From NCBI GenBank assembly GCA_946811185.2, contig OX328099.1, positions 72,916,714-72,980,713 of the forward strand: a stretch of DNA of 64,000 nucleotides, given 5' to 3'. The notes under the pieces were generated by a model, which ran no database searches, was not told the origin of the DNA, and saw only the letters and a program-made list of their open reading frames with translations. The stretch's first letter is position 1; each line of letters starts with the position of its first letter. The position numbers and the translations under genes were made by a program. This DNA is from Hippopus hippopus. Lineage: Eukaryota > Mollusca > Bivalvia > Cardiida > Cardiidae. Positions 25,001-37,000 of the stretch are shown here, piece after piece.

Positions 25001-28000
25001 GAAAAAGCCCGATCTCTCCGCCTGCTTGTATTTATTTTTAGAAATGGAAAACCCACGTTATTGCGTTTGACAATTTGTGTTTAAGGTCGGTTCAATATAC
25101 TCCGATGCACGGTAGCTTTTGTACAGGCGTAGGAGTTTTCATGCATAATTATGTATGTAGTAGTACATGATTGAACACCTATAATATAATGCGCAATATT
25201 TGCCGAAACACGCGTCCTGTGACACAGTATGATAAAAGGCTGATTTTTTTTTTATCGGAAGACAAAAAAAAAAAAAATTAGGGTCGGGGCAAAATCTCCA
25301 GGTAGGGTCGGGTTACCCGAAACAAACAATTTTTTTTTTTACGCCACATCAACAGCTTTGATCATTTAGCGCGCGTATCTGTGTAAAAAGATGGTAAGAG
25401 TGGATTTTTTTAGGCTGAAAAATGTTTAAATACATTGCTTATCATAAAAGGGTTGAATTAAGAAGGATAATAATATGCAGGAACCTCAAGATTCCACATG
25501 TGGTATGTGGTAACTAATCATTACAATTACCACCAAACACAGGCCAGACTAAAACATGACTTACAGGATCATTACAATTACCACCAAACACAGGCCAGAC
25601 TTAAATGTTACTTACAGGATCTTTATAATTACCACCAAACACAGGCAAGACTTAAATGTTACTGACAGGATCATTACAATTACCACCAAACACAGGCCAG
25701 ACTTAAATGTTACTTACAGGATCTTTATAATTACCACCAAACACTGGCCAGACTTAAATGTTACAGGATCTTTACAGTTCATACCAATCACAGGCCAGAC
25801 TAAAACATTACTTACAGGATCATTACAATTACCAGCAAACACAGGCCAGACTTAAACATTACTTACAGGATCTTTACAGTTCACACCAAACACAGGCCAG
25901 AATAAAACATTACTTACAAGATCTTTACAGTTAACACCAAACACCAGAGTAAAACATTACTTACAGGATTATTACAGTTAATACCAAACACAGGCCAGAC
26001 TTAAACATTACTTACAGGATCCATGGTAAAGCAAGCTCTATCCCAATCATAGGAACCTCCCATCATTTTCAACTGATGATATATTCGGTCACCTTTTCTG
26101 AAAACAAAAAAATGTCCACATTTATAATAGCCATGCTCTGTGAAAAGCGAGCTTAATGCGTCTGCAAAAAGTATCAATCAACCCAGGTCAGCCTGTGCAC
26201 TCCACACAGGCTTATCTGGATTGAATCTTTGTGCTATTGTTAAATTTTCTGCGTGTAAAAAAGACCATTCTACCTCCCAGCTCAGTTTGTTGTAAGACCA
26301 AATGAACTCTATGGGCCCATAATTATGTGATTACATGCTTGGTATAATGCATCATGATGATGCATTAAACCCCCCTTTTTCCAGAGAGCTGCTTATATGT
26401 GTTATTTTTATGACAAAACTAAACAAGAGGGCCATGATGGCCCTGTATCGCTCCACTGGCTATTAAGTAAAAACACTACAAGCCAAACCTTTTTTGACGG
26501 ATCAAAATTTTACGAACAGTTTTTGAAAAGGGTCACCCAAGGAACAATCCTGTGAAATTATTTCGAAATCTGACCAGCGGTTTCAGAGAAGAAGAATTTT
26601 GAAGAATTCCTTCATTTCTATATGGTGCAAGAAGCCCCCATTCACCAGAGCCACATTTTTTGACGGATCAAAATTTTACGAACAATTTTTAAAAAGGGTC
26701 ACCCAAGGAGCATATCTGTGAAATTATTTCAAAATCTGACCCGTGGTTTCAGAGGAGAAGATTTTTAAAGAATTCCCTAAAAAATTCCATTTGGTTGCAA
26801 TGGCAACCAGAGTTTTTGATGGAATCAAATTCTGTGAACAGTTTTTAAAGAGGACCTTCCAAGGAACATTCCAGCCAAGTTTGGTCCAAATCCGCCCAGT
26901 GGTTTAGGAGGAGTTGATGTTTAAAGAATTGTTGACGACACACGACACACGACGGACACCAGGTGATCCTAAAAGCTCCCCTTGAGCACGTTGTGCTCAA
27001 GTGAGCTAAAAAGTTAACATACGGATGGACGCACAACGGACAACGGGCCATAACATAAGCCTGCTGGCCTTCGGCCAGTGGAGCTAAAAAACTTGTCTAG
27101 CACCAATCATGTATCACTGCAGCTTGATAATCAAGGGAGGTAAATAGTAACGAACTTTATCTTTCATAAAAAGAGTTATTTCCCTTGATTAATGTTTAAA
27201 TTGAAGTGACAATATTTTGAAGCCCATGTTAAACTTGCGATCCCTGGAATGAAGGCAATTTTGACCCCAGACCTACAATATGAAACTAGAATGTGTGGTT
27301 ATAAACAAAAAGATTTTTTAATCTTGCCCAATAAAAAGTCATGTAAAACAAGTTTGCTGAACAAAAGGCCCTGTAAAATATGTGATCCATGACACAGGTT
27401 TATCAAGTTTTCACTATAAAAGCCAATGTAAAACTTGTGACCCCTGGTGTGGAGTCAAACTTGACCCCCAAAGTTAAAATTTGGGCCCTCTTGGTAGAGG
27501 CCCATTATATAAAGTTACATGCAAAATTTGGTAGCCCTAGGCCTAAATATGGCTATGTACAAGTAGATTATTAAAGTTTCCTTATATAAGACCATGTAGA
27601 ACTTGTGACCCCCTGGGGTGGGGCTACATTTGACCCCCTGGGCTATAATTTGGGCACCCTTGATAGAGACCCCCTAGATAAAGCTAAATGCAAAATTTGA
27701 TAGCCCTAGCCCTTATAGCTAGATGCGAAAGATTTTCCTATATAAGCCCGCCCATGTAAAATATGTTACCCCCCGGGGCGAAGTCAAATTTGACCCTCGG
27801 CTATAATTTGGACACCCTTGGTACAGGTCCACTAGATAAAGCTACATGCCAAATTTGGTCGCCCTAGGCCCCATGGCTAGGTCAAAGAAGAATTTTAAAG
27901 TTCTCCCTATATAAGCCCATGTAAAACTTGTTATATAAGCCCATGTAAAACTTGTTACCCCCGGGCAGGGCCTAATTTGACCCCAGGGCTATAATTTGAA

Positions 28001-31000
28001 CAATCTTGGCAGAGGTCCACTAGATAAAGCTACATGCCAAATTTGGTAGCTCTAGGCCCTATGGCTAGGTAAAAGAGGAATTTTAAAGTTCTCCCTAAAT
28101 AAGCCCATGTAAAACTTGTGACCCCCGGGGCGGGGCCAATTTTGACCCCAGGGCTATAAATTGAAGAAACTTGGTAGAGGTCCACTAGATAAACCTACAT
28201 GCCAAATTTGGTAGCCCTTGGCCTTACGGTTTCAGACAAGAAGATTTTCAAAGATTTTCAAAATTTTTCAGTTTTGTTGCCATGGCAACCAGAGTTTTTG
28301 AAGGAATTAAATTCTTTCAAGAAATTCTGAAGAGGACCATGGCAGGATCATTTCTGTGAAGTTTCATCAAAATTGGATGGGTAGTTTCAGAGAAGAAGAC
28401 GTTTTAAAAAAAAGTTAACGGACGGACGGACGGATGGACGGACGGACGCACGACGGACAACAGGCCATGACATAAGCCCGCTGGCCTTCGGCCAGTGGAG
28501 CTAAAAAATGAGCATGCACTGCTTAACCCTGTACCAAACAATCTCATGTTTTCAGTACCCTGATAGAGAGGGCTTTTGAAAACATCACAGGAAAAGGAGA
28601 ACATGCTGGCAACCACACTGTTTTCTATTCTTCAAACAAGAGTGGCAAATTGTCGCAAGATATGCCCGTCCCACCACCAGTTGTCGGGGGGAATAATAAT
28701 CATAAAGGGCAGGTAGAGGAAAAAAGTAGTGCGGCAGAAATCATGTAAGTGATTGAAATAAGCATGAATGTCTCCTCTTATGTTAAGGAAACATGCATGT
28801 AAAGTTTCAGGTCATTCCAACATGAAAAGACAAAGTTATATTGTAGAGAAGCATGAAAAGCTGTAAAAAAAAAATAATAATAATGAATACGGAATAATTT
28901 CCAAAAAGGGCATTAGGTAAGGTTACGGCTCCAGTTCATTGCACTTTTTGTAACTGCAAGTCTGCAACAAACATGTTTACCAAGTCTCAAGTCAATTTAA
29001 CTTGAGGTGACAAAGTTCCGTTCCAGACAAGCATGAAATACTGTAAAAATGAAGAACAAAGTGGAATTACTCAAAATCCACGCTAGGTAGAGTTATTGTT
29101 CTAGCGCACTGTACTCCATAATATTGCAACAAACATGCATACCAAATTTGAAGTTGTTCTGACTTGAGATGACAAAGTTATATTCCGGACAAGCACTAAA
29201 TTCTGTAAAAATGACGATCAAAGGGAAAGAACTCAAAGACAGAACGAGGTAGAGTTACAATTCTTGCGCACTGCACTTCCAAATATTGCAACAAATAAGC
29301 ATACCATATTTCAAGTCATTCCTACTTAAGATGACAAAGTTATGCTCCTGACAAGCAAGAAATGCTATAAAAATGAAGATCTAAGGGGGAACAACTCAAA
29401 ATTCGTGCTAGGAAGAGTTATGGTTCTTGTGCACTGCACTCCGTAATTTTTCAACAATCATGCATACCAAATTTGAAGATGTTCAGACTAGAGATGACAA
29501 AGTTACGCTCCGGACAAGCACTAAATGCTGTAAAAATGACGATCAAAGGGAAATAACTCAAAGACAGCATGAGGTAGAGTTATGGTTCTTTCGCACTGCA
29601 CTCCGTATTATTGCAACAAACACAATAGCTAAGTTTCAAGTCAATCGGACAGGAGATGACAAAGTTAAGCTCTGGACAAAGAACTGGACTGTAAAAATGA
29701 AGATCAAAGTGGAATTACTCAAAATCCGCGCTAGGTAGAGTTATTGTTTTTGTGCACTGTACTCCGTAATATTGCAACAAACATGTATACGAAGTTTGAA
29801 GTCGTTCTGACTTGAGTTGACAGTTATATTCCGGACAAGCACTAAATGCTGTAAAAATGACGATCAAAGGGAAAGAACTCAAAGACAGCACGAGGTAGAG
29901 TTATGGTTCTTTCGCACTGCACTCTGTATTATTGCAACGAACACAAATGCCAAGTTTCAAGTCAATTGGACTGAAGATGACAAAGTTATGCTCCGGACAA
30001 GCAGAAAATGCTGTAAAAATGATGATCAAAGGGAAATAACTCAAAACAGCACAAGGTAGAGTTATGGTTCTTTTGCACTGCACTCCGTATTACTGCAACA
30101 AACACAAATGCCGAGTTTCAAGTCAATCAGACTGGAGATGACAAAGTTATGCTACGGACAAAGAACTGGACGCCGCCCGTCTGCCCTTACGCCATGGGTG
30201 ATCCCATAATATGTCCCCTCTTCGACGGATGTATAAAAATCCATGTATTGAACCATATTTATTTTGTCATCTGCAAATGCTTTCAATATGTACTGTACAA
30301 GTCTAAAGTTTTGCTGTTTTGAAAAGAGTTAAATAGTCTTTGAAGGTTTTGTTTATATTAGAGTTTAACGTCGTTTTAACAACTTAGGTCATATCACAGC
30401 AGTTAGTGCACCTATGCATGTGTTTCCTGCCTTTCTCACACAACTACTGACACAATTTTATTTCCAAGACACTGGCTACTTTTCTAAGGTGCCAAATTTA
30501 ATTTGTTGCCTCCAAATGCTTTTGTTTTGGTAGAACCTAAAACTGTGCTGTTTGTTAAAGATTTAAGAATGGAACATACAACATACAGGTTTATCACATA
30601 ACTCTCCTTGTTTTCAATGTAATACAGCCATTACGAATTTTCTTGTCTCACACATGTGTGAGATAAGAAAATAGTGCTGTATTTGGTCAACACTCTGTAA
30701 CTTATACGCTTCATTTCTAAAACATTGCTGACCTAGGTTCCTGGAGGAAATTAATGGTCAAAATTCTTAATCATGATAAAGTTGTTAATTTAATCACTTT
30801 TAGATTCAAAACAAAATCAGTATATGCAAGTTTCTTTGGAACTGTTTTTCGTTCGTAATGTACCTGTCAAAGAAGCGCACAGGCTTCATGTAAATTTCAC
30901 TACACATTATACATGTATGCCTCTAGTTTAACACATTATGGACTATAATTCTTGTTATACAGTTATGTGATAAAAAGAATCTGACACTCGTTGGCTTTTG

Positions 31001-34000
31001 AGGTAAAAACTTATTAAACTCGTCCACAAAAAATGTTATTAAGCTCGCCAAAGGCTCGCTTAATAACATTTTTTGTAGACTCGTTTAATAAAATTTTCTC
31101 TCAAAAACCAACTCATGTCAGATCCTATATATACCATATACTTACACATAAAATTCCTTTTATCTAAACTAATATAAATGTTAAAATGAATTACTCATTC
31201 TTCCATTTCCAAACATGCTCTACAAACTTCTCTCTGCCCAGATCATGTCGTGTTAGTTTCTGTTCTTTCCAGAGTTTTTTCTCCACAACAACCTGGGTTG
31301 CTATACCAGCATGATCACAGCCAGGATTCCATAACACAATCTTGCCATTCATTCTATGCCTGTAAATAACAAGTGCAAATACAAAATGCAGAGCCATGCT
31401 CTGCGTAAAGGGGGGCTTAATACATTGCAAAAAGTATTGACTCAGGTCAGCCTGCACAGACAGCGCAGGCTGACCTGGGTTGATACTTTTCACTATAGGT
31501 CAATTTTCTGTAAGTCCAAGGACCAGTCTACCTCATGATCAGGTCGATTGTTTACAAAAAAGTCGACACAGTCCCAAGTTTTAGAGACCATGAAAAAGGC
31601 ATGCATTTGAAAACATTGTAGGAAAAGGAGAAAATACTGGTAACCAGCATTTTCTCCTGTTTCCCGCAACTTTTGCTACCTCTTCAAATATAAATCCCAT
31701 CATTATAATCACATGAAAATTGTCGTCTGCAATTTTTTTCATTTTAGATGCGTCTAACATTTTGTGGATTGGTAAACGGTTAACCTTTTAGCACACGACA
31801 AAATTTTGTACTTTATGAAATAGAAAGCATTAGCAGACGACAAATGAAACTGGGCTCAAATGATGATTTCTGTCTTTGATAGTGTAGAAAGCATTGCAGT
31901 AAAAGGAGAAAATGCTGGTTACCAACATTTCGTCGTTTTCCCACAATGTTTTCAAAAGCGATCTTGCTTAGGGTCGTTAAATTTTGAGATTGTGTGGTAA
32001 TGGGTTAAAGGGTAAAAAACATACAGTGTCTCTCTTTTTAAACATGTTTTAAAAAGTCTTTTCCCTCACCACGGCAAAAACAACAAATTGATCTGTAAAG
32101 TGTTAAAATGACATCAATTCATTTAACAATACAGATTGATTGACTGACTGATTGTTTATCGCCATTCTCCACATTATTTATCACTTACATTGTGACGGCC
32201 AGTGCACCTATCCATGCTTTCCTGGATTTTCTTTTACCAGTACTCCGCACAATATTCTTTACAAGCCACTGGCTTCTTTCCCACGTAACGTTGTCCAAAC
32301 AATGGTCAGCGGCGAGAGAGGAATGAATCCTGTCGCAATGATTATCATCAATCCTCAGAAAGAAATTGGCCAAGCCAGGGATCCAACCAGCAACGTCCTG
32401 TTCTCAAGTCCTGCAGGCTACCGACTGAGCAAGCTGGACTCAGCTTAACAATGTAGACAAAAAGTAATCTTCATAAACATCAAATGACAGGATCATTTGT
32501 TTGTATTGGAGTTTAATGCCTTTCAACAGCTTAGGTCATAATCAGGGCGGTCACTGCACCTTTGCATACATTTCCTGGCTTTCTCACAACAGTACTGACA
32601 CAACTTTCTTTCCATGCCATGGACCACTTTTCTCACATGCATCACAGGTGAGAGACAAAAAAACTGCCAGAAGGAAAGTTTGCGCAGTCGGGTATTGAAC
32701 CAGCAGCCATCAGGTCACGAGTCAGATACGCCAACCACTGAGCTACCTTGCTGGACTGGATTATTTGCAGACCACAATAACAACAAATCAACCATCTAAC
32801 CAGGCTTACCATCTTGAAAGACAGTCCTGGACAGCACTGGTCAATGCGTGTCCAAGATGGAGGGAACCTGTAACATTGGGTGGGGGAATTACCATCATAA
32901 ACTTTTCCCTTGTGGTCAAATCCATCTCTTTATCCTGAAATTTGAAGTAGAAAACATTTGTCTTAGATTTTTGTGTATCAAAATCTGGAAAAGTCTTAAA
33001 TTTTGTTGTTTGGTAAAGAGTTAAGTAACAACGACAAACACAAGTCATATTTAGTTGCAGAACAAGATCAGACAGTACTGAACATGCAATCTGTTCTTAG
33101 AAATATGCTGTCTTATATTTTGTAAGACATTCTGAATAAAACAGCCTAAAATTGTCAGCCTCGGTTGTTTTTATCGACAAGAATAATTTATGTATATTTT
33201 ATTCATTCAATGCCCCTAAGATTAAAGCTTATCTTGAGGTTTCAATATTTCTAGAAGAGCATTCTATTTGACAGGCTGAATGCATCGTCAACATCATCAA
33301 CATCCAAGAAAAATATCACTCAAATATGCTGGTAACCTACATTTCTTTTTTTCCTCCTTTCAAACAGGACCTCATTATTTGATTTACATTCATTCGTGGT
33401 CTGCTGATGCTTTCATTTTGGAATAAAAAATTTTTGCTGGTAAAGAGTTAAATATCTTACAAAATACCTGGTCCTGTAGCTCAGTGGCTATCTGTCTTGT
33501 GACCTGGTGGTTGCGAGTTCAATTCCCAATTAAGGCAAACTTTCTTTCAGGGAGATTTTTCGCCTTTCACCTCTGATGCAAGTGAGAAAAGTGGTCAGTG
33601 ACTTGAAAAAAAGTTGAATCAGTACTGGTGTTAGAAAGCCAGAAAATATATCCATAGGTGCACTGACGTGGTATGACCATGGCTGTTAAACTCCAATACA
33701 AACAAACAAACTTACATAATACTCTGGTTTAAAGAAGCCTTGCTCCACCCACCAATCATACCAGGCAGCTTCTACATAGGCTGGACTGTAACTGTCTGGC
33801 ATTGGACAAGTTGTGTCTGCAATAAATGTGTGACAGATCTGTCAGTCAGTCAATTAAGACAATAATTTCTCTACTAGAACCTATGTTGTGGGTACTTATC
33901 TGCATAGGCAGGACTATAGCTGTCACAGCCAGGCATTGGTAAAGTTGCTTTAAGAACAAATGAACAGAGTGACTGAGGTTGAAACAAGAGGAAGTTATCC

Positions 34001-37000
34001 AGACAAGTGTGTCTATGAGACATTCATATGATGTACCCACAACACAGGTTTTACTGGAGAAAAGGCTTTGTGAAGACAACAAAGGTTTTACTAAAGAATA
34101 AGCTGTGAAGGTACATGAGAAATGACAAGAAATCGTTGACTACTTTTCTCACATGCATCAAAGGTGAGAGGAAAAAAAAATTACTGGAAAGAAACTTTGC
34201 CTTCACCGGGTATCGTACCTGCAACCACCAGGGGTACCTTTCACTATACTGTGTTTGCACAAAATTTGTGTATGCAATTTTGAAGCAAGCATTAAGTCTA
34301 AAAGCAAGTTACACTCAACTGCATAACTTTACGATTTGAGTAAACATTTGCATAACATGACGCCAGTTCATATCTTTGGGTAAAGCAGGGATCATATGTG
34401 TGTATATTCAATCCCCCAAAAAAGTGCTTATATCTACGCAGTTTAGTGAACGGTACCCCAGGTCACTTGTCAGATACACTAACCACTGAGCTACCCGGCC
34501 AGGCAACCCATCATGGAGATATTTTAAACCCCCTTTTGCCATAGCATGGCTTTTTTATATAAAAAATAATCATTATAGATACGGCACAAAGTATGCCTCT
34601 CATCTTACCCACTAAAATAGCTCCCCTGCACTTTGTGCGCAGGTAAGCTGTATACAAAAGTCTTCTAATGCAGTGGCGTCATGATACAACACTTACATAC
34701 ATTATGTCTGCTTAACCCTTTAACAAACAACAACAACATTTTACAGGGTTCCAAATTGAAAGTAGCTGTAGACGAAAAACTGAACATGGCTTAAATAATG
34801 AAATTTGTCTCCGAAGGGCAAGAAAAAATTTTGGGAAAAAGAGAAATGCTGATTACCAGCATTTTCTCCTTTTCCCAAAATGTTATCAAAAGCCATTTCT
34901 GTCAGGGTCTTTAAAACTCTGAATTGTGTGGTATAGGGTTAAAAGTGAATCTAACTTTGATTACATTTAGACAGATACATTTCTATAAGACATATGAAGT
35001 TTGTCAAATGTTTGCAGTAAAGCAGAGGTCCTAGTGAGAGTGACTCAAACTTTTTTAACTTTATAAAAAATGATGAAATTTTAGACTTGTTTAAATTTAA
35101 AGCACTTGCAGACGACAAATTATATGTGACTCAAAAACTGAAATTTGTTTGGAAGCGTGAAAAAATTGTGGGAAATGCATTCTGTGCCAAGGTCATTAAA
35201 AAGGTTTAAGATATCATTTCTTCGCTAAATCCTATTATATTGGATATTCATTAGAATTGGTTCATTTATGATTGAAACAAAATGAATGACTACCAACAAC
35301 ATAGGGTTTACTGAAGAACTGAGGAGGCATCAGTTCAAACTACCAAACCATTCTTATCTCTTGTCACTGAAATCAAAAGTCAAACTTATCTATCTTTTCA
35401 AAAACAAAGCCTTACCTTTCTTTTGTCCTTTTGGTGTTGGAATATCATATGTGATTTTCTTCTTGGTATCTTGCCCATCAGATTCCTTTAACTGAACATA
35501 AAATTAACCCTTTACCATACAATCCTGAGTTTTAACAACCCCAAGGAAGAAGCCTTTTGAAAACATTGTAGGAAAGGGAGAAAATGCTGGTAACCAGCAT
35601 TTTCTCCTTTTCCCACAATGTTTTCTATCCTTCCAAAGGCAAATTTCAGTTTTTGAGCATTGTTTTATTTATCATCTGCAGATGCTTTGAATTAGGACTA
35701 GCCTAAACTTTTGCTGTGTTGTAAAAAGTTAAAATAACTATGAATAATAAAGAAAGCCATGAGGCCAACCTACTGGCTCTCATTGATAAAACATCTGGAA
35801 AGGTTTAATTAAAGATGCTGTACAATTTCTGCATATTGCTGAAAAAAAATACATTTTTTTTAAACTGCAACCTTGTTTTTGTCATATTTCTTCCAAGTAG
35901 AGATGTTTACATAGAAGAAGGTTTGACAGGTGTTCCTAAAATCATAATATTGCTAGTGAACAGAGATTCACTGGAATATAAGAATTTACAGAGTAATGGG
36001 AATCCAAGAACAGTCAAATCTTGTGACTCAAGTATTGGTAGTTTCAAACACCAAAGAAAGCTTGAATGATCATGTTGGATCCAGTGGAATCTCTGTATAG
36101 TTCAAATTGTTCAACATCCGATAACTCACACCCCGGAATCAGAACTTTAAAACACACATCACAGTCCTGTCATCCATATTTCTACATATTTTACATGTCA
36201 AAAGTTGGACTAAGGGTTAGTCAACAATAACTTGTTTATTTCCACATCTTTATTTGTAAATTGGATAGGCCGGTAATTGTCTGTCAAAAGACAGATGCAG
36301 CGCTTGTTTTTTACACTAACTGTAAAATGTACACACTTGCTTAACAGGTAACCACTTCAGTTGTAAATTAGATATTGTCTCTCCGTGACTGAATAATTGC
36401 TACATCTTTAATGTGTCTTTGTCAAAGTTGAGATGAACTTAGTGTGAGAGGTAATTTTTCTTGTTTTTATGGCCGTAAGAACAGTATAGGTTTCAAACAC
36501 AACAGGTTTTACTTTACCGCAAGTTTCATCTTAATCTGCATACAAAGTAATCAGAGTTAAAAATAAAATATTTAAGAGATGATGTAATATTATGTTAAAT
36601 ATAATATGTTAAACTTCCTTTGTGCCTTTTTTTTTATTTTGCAAAAATGACCTAAATATATGCCAAGGAAATGACAAAGGTATGCATTGTGTTCTGTGGA
36701 ATATTTCTAAATACAAAAGCTATAGAGATACAATGAGAATACATGTAACTAGTTCACTGACAACTGCGTATTTTGTCTGAAACATGGCTAGGTGGAACTA
36801 ACTAAAATTCAAAACAACCCAGTCCCAATGGTGCTCAAGCATCAACAGTTCGAGTCCATCTCATAATCTGTGCCACAAGCTGCAATATTAATACTGCAAT
36901 ATTGTAACTCTTTTTTCAACAATATTTCAGAGGTCACACTAAGAAACTGACATGCCACAGTACAGTTATAACTTTCATAAAGTAGTTTTTATGTTTAGAT

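Noticed and set aside
25556..25855. Repeat protein with [16 protein letters not shown] units
   Set aside because: It is the antisense translation of the splice-site minisatellite (51 bp is a multiple of three, so the frame stays open by arithmetic).
33467..33540. A tRNA gene
   Set aside because: A and B boxes are present, but the cloverleaf cannot be completed and the same body and tail recur in several copies; it is a SINE head. The same holds for 52263-52340.
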